Assembly (NCBI RefSeq): GCF_918698005.1
Contig: NZ_CAKKLJ010000010.1
Coordinates: 1-46,603 of the forward strand
Direction of reading: 5' to 3'
DNA length: 46,603 bases
Origin: Microbacterium sp. Bi121
GTDB lineage: Bacteria > Actinomycetota > Actinomycetes > Actinomycetales > Microbacteriaceae
Shown here: piece after piece, positions 7,657 through 14,983 of the stretch
Layout of the letters: each line of letters begins with the position of its first letter
How positions within the stretch are numbered: position 1 is the first letter of the stretch
The notes under the pieces: model-generated
The model's input: the letters and a program-made list of their open reading frames with translations, nothing else
Told to the model about the DNA's origin: nothing
Databases searched by the model: none
Translations under genes and position numbers: made by a program

Positions 7657-8354
7657 CCGACCCCTCCGTAACTCTCCAGGAGCGATGTGATGATCAGCCC
7701 CCATCCGTCGACCAGGATGAACAGCAGGATCTTGAACGGCAGGGAGATCATCACCGGGGGCAGCATCATCATGCCCATCGACATCAGCGCCGCGGCGACG
7801 ACGAGGTCGATGACCAGGAACGGCACGAAGATGACGAAGCCGATGATGAAGGCCGCGCGCAGCTCGGAGATCATGAATGCCGGGATCAGCGTGTACAGCG
7901 GCACGCTCTGCGGGTCGGTGGGGTTGTCCTGCGCCGCCATGCGCGACATCAGCGCGAGGTCCTCCTCGCGCGTGAATCGCAGCATCCAGTCCTGCAACGG
8001 CGCCTGACCCACGTCGAAAGCCTGCGCGAACGTGAGCGACCCGTCGATGTACGGCTGCACTGCGACCGTGTTGATCTCGGTGAGCACCGGCCACATGATG
8101 AACAGCGACAGGAACAGCGAGAGCCCAGCGAGCACCTGGTTCGGCGGGATGCTGGGCAGCGAGAGTGCGTTGCGGGTCATCGCGAGCACGACGAAGATCT
8201 TCGTGAACGACGACATCATGAGCAGCAGGGCCGGTGCCACCGACAGCAGCGTGATCCCGAGCAGCGTGAGGATCGACCCTGAGGGGGAGCCGTCGACGCC
8301 GTCGATGTCGATCGTGAGCAGAGGGACGACGGCGGCCTGCAGCGCAGCGCTCAT
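7653..8354 (-). CDS. fliP: flagellar export apparatus protein FliP
   Basis: Forms the pentameric core of the flagellar export channel. The 233-residue product shows the family hallmarks LLMMSSFTKIFVVLAMTRNAL, seen here as SSFTKIFVVLAMTRNAL, PPNQVLAGLSLFLSLF, and the C-terminal GMMMLPPVMISLPFKILLF, read as MLPPVMISLPFKILL. Unlike many FliP proteins it has no obvious cleavable signal peptide; only a short hydrophobic N-terminus precedes the first helix. ATG at 8354 overlaps the fliO stop. Confidence 0.96.
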   Translation of the reverse strand: MSAALQAAVVPLLTIDIDGVDGSPSGSILTLLGITLLSVAPALLLMMSSFTKIFVVLAMTRNALSLPSIPPNQVLAGLSLFLSLFIMWPVLTEINTVAVQPYIDGSLTFAQAFDVGQAPLQDWMLRFTREEDLALMSRMAAQDNPTDPQSVPLYTLIPAFMISELRAAFIIGFVIFVPFLVIDLVVAAALMSMGMMMLPPVMISLPFKILLFILVDGWGLIITSLLESYGGVG

Positions 8355-8866
8355 CGTGAACGCCGGAAGGCCTCGGCGGTCTGACGCCAGGTGTCGGGGG
8401 AGATGATCGATCCGCGCAGGGGGTCGTTCCGACGCCGTACGCGGCGACGGAGTTCTGGCGCGCCTGTGTCGGATGCCCCGGCGAGGATGCTGTCGAACGC
8501 CGTGGATGCGCCGGTCGCGTCGTCCGGATGCCGCGATGCGTCTTCCGGATGCCGCGATGCGTCGTTCGCGACGATCCCGGATGCCGTGGCATCCTCTCGC
8601 TCGGCATCCTCGTCGACGTCCAGGCGATCGATGACGCTGACGCCGTGCTCGGTGACCCCGAGCACGTATCGCGCGTCTGAGGTCTGCACGACGACGAACT
8701 GCGCCTTCGACCCGAGGCTCTGGCGACCGAGCACCGTGATCGGCTGGGCGTCGCGGCGGCGCGATGCCCCGCGGGAGAACCGTCGCTGCAGGTACCAGAG
8801 CAGCCCGAGCACCGCCGCCAGCGACAGGGCGACGCGCAGTCCGACGAGCAGCTCCTCCAGGATCAG
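8351..8866 (-). CDS. fliO: flagellar assembly protein FliO, probable CTG start
   Basis: Single-pass membrane protein that helps FliP assemble. The frame has a membrane helix, then WYLQRRFSR, a FliO-type core (AQPITVLGRQSLGSKAQFVVVQ and VLGVTEHGVSVID, each conserved), and a long low-complexity tail containing a twice-repeated DASRHP. The first ATG/GTG/TTG in frame is GTG at 8812, which would cut away most of the membrane helix. A CTG at 8866 overlaps the fliN stop as CTGA and restores the helix (LILEELLVGLRVALSLAAVLG), quoted in part as LEELLVGLRVALSLAAV. I prefer the CTG; the start is uncertain. Confidence 0.8.
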   Translation of the reverse strand: MILEELLVGLRVALSLAAVLGLLWYLQRRFSRGASRRRDAQPITVLGRQSLGSKAQFVVVQTSDARYVLGVTEHGVSVIDRLDVDEDAEREDATASGIVANDASRHPEDASRHPDDATGASTAFDSILAGASDTGAPELRRRVRRRNDPLRGSIISPDTWRQTAEAFRRSR

Positions 8867-9537
8867 GCCTCGATGTTCTCGAGGATGCGCGTGATGCGCA
8901 CCGCATAATCCTGATCGACGACGACGATCTCGCCGTGGGCGATGATGCGGCCGTTGAGCTTCACGTCGGCGGGTGCGCCGGCCGAGCGATCCAGCTCGAC
9001 GACGCGTCCTGGCTCGAGGTCGAGCACGTCGCGCACGGCCATCCGCGTGCGGCCGATCTCGACCGTGAGGTCCATCTCGACGCCGGCGATGCGCTGCAGA
9101 CGGCGCGACGAGGTGGCGCCGCTCCCCGTCCGATCGTTCGAAGGGAGCTGCGTCACGCGGACGGCGAGACGGCCGATCGTGCGCTCTGTGTCGTCGAGAA
9201 GATCGAACACCTGCACGGAAGGATGCGAGAAGATCGCCGATGCGTCGCCGATGCGCGCTTCGCCCAGCGCGCCAGGGCCGAGCGCGGTCGCCGATGCCTC
9301 GAGGGCGTCGAGCAGCCGGTCCGCGAGCGGCGCGTCGGGCAGGCCGTCGACGAGTGTGAGCGGGTCGAGGATCTGCACGGCGAGCTCGGCACTGGCCTCT
9401 CCGACGAACGAGACGACGACGGCGTCGCCGGTATCGCCCGAGGAACGCGACGGCCGGACGCCGGTGGGAGCCGCAGTGGGGAGCCGGGCCGCGAAGGCTG
9501 CGGCGACGGCGGACTCGTAAGCGGTGGTGGTGGTCAC
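8863..9537 (-). CDS. fliN: flagellar motor switch protein FliN (FliY-like N-terminus)
   Basis: C-ring switch protein. The last 80 or so residues form a SPOA domain (VEMDLTVEIGRTRMAVRDVL, then ELDRSAGAPADVKLNGRIIA and EIVVVDQDYAVRITRI), which pairs with FliM. About 130 residues precede it, far more than in a short FliN. This part looks like a CheC/FliY-derived scaffold, but I see no conserved CheC phosphatase motif and no CheY-binding N-terminal peptide. GTG start at 9537 in a GTGA overlap with fliM. Confidence 0.92.
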   Translation of the reverse strand: MTTTTAYESAVAAAFAARLPTAAPTGVRPSRSSGDTGDAVVVSFVGEASAELAVQILDPLTLVDGLPDAPLADRLLDALEASATALGPGALGEARIGDASAIFSHPSVQVFDLLDDTERTIGRLAVRVTQLPSNDRTGSGATSSRRLQRIAGVEMDLTVEIGRTRMAVRDVLDLEPGRVVELDRSAGAPADVKLNGRIIAHGEIVVVDQDYAVRITRILENIEA

Positions 9538-10487
9538 GCGGACTCCTCGGAGGCGGGGACGGAAACGGTGCTGGGGTCGGGGATCGTGGTCGTGACGACG
9601 CACGCCAGGCGCGCCCCGGCGGTGCCGACGGCGGCCGTGGCGATGGGCTGATCGCCCACGAGCAGGAGGAGTGGCCGGTCGGCCGCGTGCGGCAGCGGCA
9701 CGATGTCGCCGACCGCGAGGCCGAGGACCTCGCGCGGGAGCATGGTGCGCGGGCTGAGCCGCAGCGACACCTCGATCGGCGTCTCCTCGACCTGCCGGCG
9801 CACGAGCTCGGGGTTGGCGGAGCGGTCCGCGGGGGCGGTGGAAGCGAACGCCGAGAGGATGGATGCCGGCAACATGACGCTCGTCGGAACGGAGCGTCCG
9901 CTCAGACGCATGGTGAGTTGCGCCACGATCACCGGCTCGTTGTCTGCGGCTACCTGCGCGAACTGCGAGTTGTACTGGATGCCGGCGATCGTCACGTCCT
10001 GCGGGAGCAGCCCGTCCATCGTGCCGGTGAGCAGGGCGATGGCATCCGTCATCAGGGATCCGATCAGAGCCTGCTCGATCGGCGTGAACGTGCGCTCCTC
10101 CGTCGCGCCGCCGGGGCGCCCGCCGACCATCTGCACGATCCAGGCGGTCGCCGCCGACGTCGGGAACTGCACGATCATCCGCTCGGACGAGTCCGGCAGG
10201 GCGCACACGACGAGTGCAGTTGTGGTCGGCAGCGACTGGGCGTACTCGCCGTAACTCTGCATCGTCACGTACTCGACCGTGACGGTCGCCCGCACGCGGA
10301 TCTTGGCCGAGAGCTCGGCGGCCCACTGGCGCGAGAACGTCTCGAACGCCAGCTCGAGCGCGCGCGCGTGCTCGCGGGAGAGCGTCGCCGAACGCTCGAA
10401 GTCGTATGCCGCGATCTCGGCGGTCGCCGAAGGCCCCTCCGTCGGCATGCCGGATCGCGCGCTGTCGTCGATCACCACGAACCCCAC
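9534..10487 (-). CDS. fliM: flagellar motor switch protein FliM
   Basis: C-ring protein linking FliG to FliN. The 317-residue frame has the FliM start of the middle domain (YDFERSATLSREHARALELA, near residue 28), the GG-containing core (MVGGRPGGATEERTFTPIEQ), and a C-terminal SPOA domain. The usual N-terminal CheY-binding LSQxEIDALL motif is absent. The GTG at 10487 overlaps the last base of a FliA-type -10 box, so the true start may be GTG at codon 4 or 5 or the ATG at codon 14. No FliL gene lies between motB and fliM. Confidence 0.93.
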   Translation of the reverse strand: MGFVVIDDSARSGMPTEGPSATAEIAAYDFERSATLSREHARALELAFETFSRQWAAELSAKIRVRATVTVEYVTMQSYGEYAQSLPTTTALVVCALPDSSERMIVQFPTSAATAWIVQMVGGRPGGATEERTFTPIEQALIGSLMTDAIALLTGTMDGLLPQDVTIAGIQYNSQFAQVAADNEPVIVAQLTMRLSGRSVPTSVMLPASILSAFASTAPADRSANPELVRRQVEETPIEVSLRLSPRTMLPREVLGLAVGDIVPLPHAADRPLLLLVGDQPIATAAVGTAGARLACVVTTTIPDPSTVSVPASEESA

Positions 10488-10514
10488 TATCGGGCGGCGA
10501 CGTGCGCGCGTTAG
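10487..10514 (-). promoter_or_regulatory. FliA (sigma-28)-type promoter upstream of fliM
   Basis: On the minus strand CTAA (10514-10511), a 16-nt spacer, then CCCGATAG (10494-10487). This matches the fliC and flgB promoters except for one base in the -10 box. It lies between motB and fliM and would drive fliM through flhA. It touches the annotated fliM start codon. Confidence 0.65.
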
Positions 10515-10526
10515 GCGACGGAGAGG

Positions 10527-11345
10527 TCAGGGTCCTGGCTTGGATCCCCCCGCAGAGGCCTGAACGGACGGGATGAGCGAGCGCACCTCCTCTTTCACCT
10601 GGGAGAGGACGACGATGTCGACCCGTCGGTTCTTGGCCAGCGCGTCTGCGCTGGACCCTGTGGCGATCGGACGGGTGTCGGCATAGCCGACGGATTTCAC
10701 GTGAGTGGGCGGCAGACCGCCGGACTCGACGAGGTGCCGGAGCACCTGGGTCGAGCGGCCGGAGGACAGTTCCCAGTTCGTCGCGAACGGGGCCGCTGCG
10801 ACGCGGTGATCGGCGTGGCCTTCGACGGAGATGTCGTTCGGGACGCTGACCAGCACCGTGCCCAGGGCGTCGAGCACGGCGACGGCCTTGCCGCTGAGCT
10901 TCGTGCTGTTCGTCTCGAAGAACGTCTCGGCGCTGACGAGTCCGATCGTGAGACCGCGGTCGTCGATCGTGAAGGTGACGTCTGCGTCCAGGTGGTTCTG
11001 GGCGAGCACGTCACGCAGCTTGTCGCGCAGTGCGGACAGCTCCTCGAACTCGACGACGGCGGCGTTCAGGTCAGGGTCGGCCGGTTCGCCCTTCTCGTCG
11101 ATGAGTTCGGGGGGAACGACGACGCCCTCTGCGGTGTCGGCGAACTCCGTCGGGTCCTGCCCGAACCCGGTGGCCAGCGATGCGCTCAGGGCCGCGAACT
11201 TCTCCTGGTCGACCGTCGACATCGCGAACAGCACGATGAACAGGCACATGAGCACCGTGATCATGTCGAGGTAGGACGCCATCCAGCGCTCGTCGGGCCC
11301 GCTGTGCTCGTCGTGCGGGACCTGTCGACGCGCTCTGACGCTCAT
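10527..11345 (-). CDS. motB: flagellar stator protein MotB
   Basis: Stator subunit that anchors the proton channel to peptidoglycan. The 272-residue product has one membrane helix (22-43) with the proton-accepting aspartate D27 in SYLDMITVLM. A plug/linker follows, then an OmpA-like peptidoglycan-binding domain (SVEGHADHR, GYADTRPIA, KNRRVDIVV). The conserved Asp suggests H+ rather than Na+ drive, but this is weak evidence alone. ATG at 11345 overlaps the motA stop. The frame ends 12 nt before the fliM promoter. Confidence 0.96.
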   Translation of the reverse strand: MSVRARRQVPHDEHSGPDERWMASYLDMITVLMCLFIVLFAMSTVDQEKFAALSASLATGFGQDPTEFADTAEGVVVPPELIDEKGEPADPDLNAAVVEFEELSALRDKLRDVLAQNHLDADVTFTIDDRGLTIGLVSAETFFETNSTKLSGKAVAVLDALGTVLVSVPNDISVEGHADHRVAAAPFATNWELSSGRSTQVLRHLVESGGLPPTHVKSVGYADTRPIATGSSADALAKNRRVDIVVLSQVKEEVRSLIPSVQASAGGSKPGP

Positions 11346-12151
11346 GACGTCGGTGCCGGATCCGCTGCCCCTTGACCCGCACCCCTGCGGTTGGATTTCG
11401 CCGTCGGACGATGTGCGACGAGGGCGCGGAGGCGCTCGCCGACGAACTGGGGCGGGGACCCTGCCTGAACGGCCAGCATGCCCTCCATCACCAGAGTCAT
11501 CCGCTCGACCTCCAGCTCACCCAGACGCTGGAGACGGCCGCCGATCGGCAGCCAGATGAAGTTCGCCGACAGGAGGCCCCACAGCGTGGCGACGAACGCG
11601 GCGGCGATCATGTGGCCCAGCTCGTCCGGCTGGTCGAGGTTCTCGAGCACGTGCGTCAGCGAGACCACGGTGCCGACGATGCCGACCGTCGGCGCGAATC
11701 CGCCGAGGGTCATGTAGAACTTGGATGCAGTGCGGTTGCGTGCGGCGGCCGAGGTGATCTCGTCCTCCATCAGCGTGCGGAGCTCTTCGGCGTCGACGCC
11801 GTCCGCGATGCTCTGCAGCGATTGACGCAGGAACGGATCCTTCTCGTCGACGAGTGACTGCTCGAGTGCGAGCAGACCCTCGGAGCGCGCCTTCTCGGCG
11901 TGGCCGACGATCTTGTCGATCATGCTCGAGGCCGAGTGCTTGTCGCCGCGGAAAGCACGCGGCAGCGCCTTGATCGCGTGCAGGAAGTCGCGGATGGTTC
12001 CGGTCGCGATGCCGACGGCGATGGTGCCGCCGAAGACGAGGATCATGGGCGCCGGCAGCAGAAGGGCCGTCACGGAGGCGCCCTCGATGCCGATCATGGC
12101 CAGCAGGGCGCCGAACGCGAGGACGAGGCCGAGGATGAGTGACGGATCCAT
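11342..12151 (-). CDS. motA: flagellar stator protein MotA
   Basis: Channel-forming stator subunit that couples ion flow to rotor torque through FliG. The 269-residue product has four membrane helices (about 5-25, 29-50, 145-170, 183-205). The TM3-loop motif GGFAPTVGIVGTVVSL and the proline of that segment are conserved, as is the charged cytoplasmic loop (residues 65-130). It sits between flbD and motB, joined by TGATG and ATGA overlaps. Confidence 0.96.
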   Translation of the reverse strand: MDPSLILGLVLAFGALLAMIGIEGASVTALLLPAPMILVFGGTIAVGIATGTIRDFLHAIKALPRAFRGDKHSASSMIDKIVGHAEKARSEGLLALEQSLVDEKDPFLRQSLQSIADGVDAEELRTLMEDEITSAAARNRTASKFYMTLGGFAPTVGIVGTVVSLTHVLENLDQPDELGHMIAAAFVATLWGLLSANFIWLPIGGRLQRLGELEVERMTLVMEGMLAVQAGSPPQFVGERLRALVAHRPTAKSNRRGAGQGAADPAPTS

Positions 12152-12402
12152 CAGCGCACCGCCTCCGGCTCGTCGGCGGGGGAGATCGGGATGCGGGCCA
12201 GGTTCGCCGCGGCGGCGAGTACGCCGGCGCGGTACTCGGTGATCTTCGCGATCACCTCGGCCATCGTCTCGGTGACGACGAAGGTGGCGGCATCCACCAT
12301 GATGATGGTGGTGTCGGGGGAGGCCTGGATCCGCTCGATCAGGTCAGGGTTCAGCGCGAACCGTGTTCGGTTCAGGCGCGTGACGACGATCATGGGCTCC
12401 AT
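12151..12402 (-). CDS. flbD: flagellar FlbD family protein
   Basis: Small flagellar-operon protein of unknown biochemical role (FlbD/SwrD-like; SwrD increases motor torque in Bacillus subtilis). It is 83 residues from ATG 12402, or 80 from ATG 12393. The family usually begins MI.VTRLNG, and here the second Met gives MIVVTRLNRTRFALN, so 12393 may be the true start. The conserved I...P.T.I...DG-like stretch appears as QASPDTTIIMVD. First gene of the flbD-motA-motB unit, behind a FliA-type promoter. Confidence 0.88.
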   Translation of the reverse strand: MEPMIVVTRLNRTRFALNPDLIERIQASPDTTIIMVDAATFVVTETMAEVIAKITEYRAGVLAAAANLARIPISPADEPEAVR

Positions 12403-12465
12403 CCTGGAAACAACGTGTCCTCGATCCGTGAGGACTGACCGCCCATCCTGGGCCGTCGTGGTTGA

Positions 12466-12493
12466 CTGTCGGCTGCCGACTCCGGAGCGTTAG
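12466..12493 (-). promoter_or_regulatory. FliA (sigma-28)-type promoter upstream of flbD
   Basis: On the minus strand CTAA (12493-12490), a 16-nt spacer and GCCGACAG (12473-12466). The geometry is identical to the fliC and flgB promoters, with one difference (C for T) in the -10 box. It would transcribe flbD-motA-motB, with a leader of about 55-60 nt. Confidence 0.75.
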
Positions 12494-12521
12494 CGGGGTA
12501 CGTGTTTCGATAGGTCACTGT

Positions 12522-12539
12522 TGACTGTATAGTCAGTGC
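12522..12539 (+). promoter_or_regulatory. operator and leaderless promoter of the CmtR-like gene
   Basis: TGACTGTATAGTCA (12522-12535) is an inverted repeat with 5-bp arms. It contains a -10-like TATAGT (12528-12533) lying 6 nt before the ATG at 12540. A further TGACTAT half-site is at 12544-12550 within the coding start. Binding of the encoded repressor here would block the promoter. Confidence 0.6.
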
Positions 12540-12896
12540 ATGCTGACTATTGCGACACGAGTGGACGTGATGAATCGACTCGGGCGTGCGATGGCCGACC
12601 CGACACGTTCTCGCATCCTGCTGTCTCTTCTCCAGGCGCCCGGGTACCCGGCGAGGCTCGCCCACGAGCTGGAGCTGACCCGGACGAACGTCTCCAACCA
12701 TCTGGCCTGTCTGCGCGGCTGCGGGATCGTCGTGGCCGAGGCGGAGGGGCGCCAGACCCGCTACGAGATCGCCGACCCGCATCTGACGGCCGCCCTGGCA
12801 GCGCTCATCGACGTCACGCTCGCGGTCGACGAAGATGCCCCGTGCATGGACCCGACGTGCGCGGTCCCCGGCTGCTGCGGACCCGACCTCGCATGA
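12540..12896 (+). CDS. cmtR: CmtR-like ArsR/SmtB metal-sensing repressor
   Basis: Winged-helix repressor expected to release DNA on binding Cd(II) or Pb(II). The 118-residue product has cysteines at exactly the three positions used by Mycobacterium tuberculosis CmtR: C57 and C61 in the recognition helix (HLACLRGCGIV) and C102 in the tail. Further tail cysteines are at 107, 112 and 113. The core ALADPTR-like segment appears as AMADPTRSRILLSLL. The start ATG has no Shine-Dalgarno sequence and looks leaderless. The stop overlaps the efflux gene (ATGA). It runs opposite to the flagellar genes around it. Confidence 0.88.
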   Translation: MLTIATRVDVMNRLGRAMADPTRSRILLSLLQAPGYPARLAHELELTRTNVSNHLACLRGCGIVVAEAEGRQTRYEIADPHLTAALAALIDVTLAVDEDAPCMDPTCAVPGCCGPDLA

Positions 12897-13558
12897 GCGT
12901 CACCTTGACCGATGTGCGGCGGCGCATCCTGCACCGTCGGGTGCGTTTCATCGTCTTCTTCACGATCTCGTGGAACATCATCGAGGCGGTCATCGCCCTC
13001 GCGGCGGGCGCCCTCGCGTCTTCTGCTGCGCTGATCGGGTTCGGGCTCGATTCCACGATCGAGGTCGCGTCCGCTGCGGCGATCGCCTGGCAGTTCACCC
13101 GCAGGGATCCGGAGCGATGGGAGAAGGTCACCGTCCGCGTGATCGGGATCGCCTTCTTCGCGCTCGCTGCGTACGTCATCGTCGAAGCGATCCTCGCGCT
13201 GGTCGGCGTGCGCACGCCGGAGTACACCCCGGTCGGCATCGGAATCGCGATCGCGAGCCTCATCGTCATGCCGGCACTGGCGTGGTTCGAGTTCCGGACC
13301 GGACGAGAACTCGGCTCGCGCAGCGTGCAGGCCGACGCCAAACAGCTGCTGCTGTGCATCTACCTGTCCGGCACCGTGCTGCTCGGGCTGCTGTTCAACG
13401 CACTGCTCGGATGGGCATGGGCCGATTCGGTCGCTGCGCTCGTCGTCTCGGTCCTCGCGATACGCGAGGGGGTCGAGGCCTGGCGCGGGGATGTCGAGTC
13501 GCCGTTCGAGGTCCTCGAGGATTTCGAGCAGGGCGGCTCTGCTGAGGTGGAAGCATGA
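12893..13558 (+). CDS. cation diffusion facilitator-type metal efflux protein
   Basis: A 221-residue membrane protein with about six helices, of the cation efflux (CDF-like) superfamily. Residues expected at the metal site appear in GFGLDSTIEVASA (TM2) and AWADSVAALVVSVLA (TM5). It lacks the long C-terminal cytoplasmic domain of many CDF proteins, ending soon after TM6 with an acidic tail. Coupling to the CmtR-like sensor supports heavy-metal export (Cd, Pb, Zn or Co; not resolved). This two-gene + strand cassette interrupts the flagellar genes between flbD and flgE. Confidence 0.85.
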   Translation: MSVTLTDVRRRILHRRVRFIVFFTISWNIIEAVIALAAGALASSAALIGFGLDSTIEVASAAAIAWQFTRRDPERWEKVTVRVIGIAFFALAAYVIVEAILALVGVRTPEYTPVGIGIAIASLIVMPALAWFEFRTGRELGSRSVQADAKQLLLCIYLSGTVLLGLLFNALLGWAWADSVAALVVSVLAIREGVEAWRGDVESPFEVLEDFEQGGSAEVEA

Positions 13559-13692
13559 CCCACATCGGACCCCTCGACGTCCTGCCGATCGCCTGCACGC
13601 TCACGCATTGGCTGAGTGAACGGTTGGCGGCAGGTCGCTACTCGTGGTTAGCACTGCTAAAGCTTGCTAGCGGCGCCGCTACTCGCGGTTAG
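13555..13692 (+). pseudogene. short ORF coupled to the efflux gene, probably truncated
   Basis: ATG at 13555 overlaps the efflux stop (ATGA) and opens a 45-codon frame. The first 16 residues (MTHIGPLDVLPIACTL) look like a genuine protein start. From about 13630 the frame runs through a tandem 41-nt-period repeat and stops inside its second copy. This suggests a third gene of the metal cassette cut off by the repeat. I cannot name the family, and it may simply be a small intact ORF. Confidence 0.4.
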
Positions 13693-13714
13693 CACTGCTA
13701 AAGCTTGCTACCGG
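13636..13714. repeat. tandem pair of 38-nt palindrome-rich repeats
   Basis: Two copies (13636-13673 and 13677-13714) differ at two positions and are separated by 3 nt. Each contains TTAGCACTGCTAA (13648-13660 and 13689-13701), a 6-bp inverted repeat around one base. The junction of the two copies makes a perfect 14-bp palindrome, TAGCGGCGCCGCTA (13668-13681). They lie between the metal cassette and the flgE terminator. Function unknown. Confidence 0.8.
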
Positions 13715-13748
13715 GCATCGTTTTCGGGGCCGTGTTGCGGTGAGTGCT

Positions 13749-13788
13749 GACGAGGGAGAGCCGGCAGGCCGGGCGGCTCTCCCTCGTC
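13749..13788 (-). terminator. hairpin terminator after flgE
   Basis: Perfect 15-bp arms (13749-13763 and 13774-13788) around a 10-nt loop, 13 nt past the flgE stop. No U-tract follows, which is usual for GC-rich actinobacteria. It ends the flgB-to-flgE transcript and could also stop readthrough from the + strand. Confidence 0.8.
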
Positions 13789-13801
13789 GTCGAGCGCCGG
13801 A

Positions 13802-14962
13802 TCAGCGCTTGAGGTTCGTCAACTCCTGCAGCACCTCGTCGCTGGTGGTGATGATGCGGGCGTTCGCCTGGAAGCCGCGCTGCGCGACGATGAGGTTGGT
13901 GAACTCCTGCGACAGGTCGACGTTCGACATCTCGAGCGCACCGCTGATGATGCCGCCGAGTCCGTCGGAGCCGGCGGAGCCGATGGTCGCCTGACCCGAG
14001 TTCGCGCTCGCGCGGAACTGCGACGAACCGGCCTTCTCGAGGCCGCCGGGGTTGACGAAGCCGGCCAGGGCGACGCGCGCCAGTACCTCCGTCTCGCCGT
14101 TGCTGAACGTGCCGACGAGGCTGCCGTCGTTCGTCAGTGCGTACGAGCTCAGCGTTCCGGCCGGCTTGCCGTTCTGCTCGGTGATCGCGATGTCGCTGAC
14201 GTCGGCGAAGCCCGTGACGGCGGACAGGTCGACCGTGATGCCGCCGGACACGAGCGATCCGGCTCCGGTCTGCGCTCCGTCGGTGAAGGCGAGCGCCGTG
14301 CTGGCGCCCTTTCCGTCGCTGACGTCCCAACCGGTCGCCGTGCGCGTGAACGTGAGCCGCAGCGAGGATTCGGTGCCGTCCGCGCCGTACACCTGCACGT
14401 CGCGCACGAGGACGTCGCCGACAGCCGCCTCGGACGGCAGGTTGCCCTTCACCGTCGCCGAGGTGGACGCCGTCGCCGGGATCAGCGCGCCGACGGGCAG
14501 GGTGATGCTGCCCAGGCCCTGGCCGGGGACGATGGTGCCGTTCACGGCCGTCCAGCCCTGCACCAGCGCACCGTCAGCGCTGACGAGCTGGCCGTTGGTG
14601 TCGAACGAGAATCCGCCGTTGCGGGTGTAGAGCGTCTCGCCGCCGGAGCGGACGACGAAGAAGCCGTCCCCGCTGATCATGAGGTCGGTCGGGACACCGG
14701 TCGGCTGCGGGGCACCGGCGGCGAAGTTGGTGCGGATGCCGGCGACCTGCACGCCGAGTCCGACCTGGGCGGGGTTCTGCCCGCCAGCGCCCTGCTGCGG
14801 CATCATCGAGTTCTGCAGCAGCTGCGAGAGGGAGTCCTGGAACTGCACGGCCGACGCCTTGAATCCCGTCGTGTTGACGTTGGCGATGTTGTTGCCGGTG
14901 ACATCGAGCATGGTCTGGTGCGAGCGCAGACCCGAGATGCCGGAGAAAAGGGAGCGAAGCAT
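13802..14962 (-). CDS. flgE: flagellar hook protein FlgE
   Basis: Subunit of the flexible hook. The 386-residue product has the rod/hook N-terminal signature (LFSGISGLRSHQTMLDVTGN, then NIANVNTTGFKA), the conserved ETLYTRNGGFSFDTNGQLV segment, and the C-terminal coiled-coil SNVDLSQEFTNLIVAQRGFQ. It is the only FlgE/FlgF/FlgG-type protein in the window, so hook and distal-rod functions may not be covered separately. Last gene of the flgB operon, 21 nt after flgD and followed by a hairpin terminator. Confidence 0.96.
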   Translation of the reverse strand: MLRSLFSGISGLRSHQTMLDVTGNNIANVNTTGFKASAVQFQDSLSQLLQNSMMPQQGAGGQNPAQVGLGVQVAGIRTNFAAGAPQPTGVPTDLMISGDGFFVVRSGGETLYTRNGGFSFDTNGQLVSADGALVQGWTAVNGTIVPGQGLGSITLPVGALIPATASTSATVKGNLPSEAAVGDVLVRDVQVYGADGTESSLRLTFTRTATGWDVSDGKGASTALAFTDGAQTGAGSLVSGGITVDLSAVTGFADVSDIAITEQNGKPAGTLSSYALTNDGSLVGTFSNGETEVLARVALAGFVNPGGLEKAGSSQFRASANSGQATIGSAGSDGLGGIISGALEMSNVDLSQEFTNLIVAQRGFQANARIITTSDEVLQELTNLKR

Positions 14963-14983
14963 GATGGTGCCTTTCTGGGTGGG

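Noticed and set aside
13648..13660. Possible CIRCE element (TTAGCACT half-site)
   Set aside because: The right arm follows after one base instead of nine, and no chaperone gene is adjacent.
13636..13714. Possible CRISPR array
   Set aside because: Only two units, a 3-nt gap instead of a spacer, and strong internal palindromes; no cas genes.
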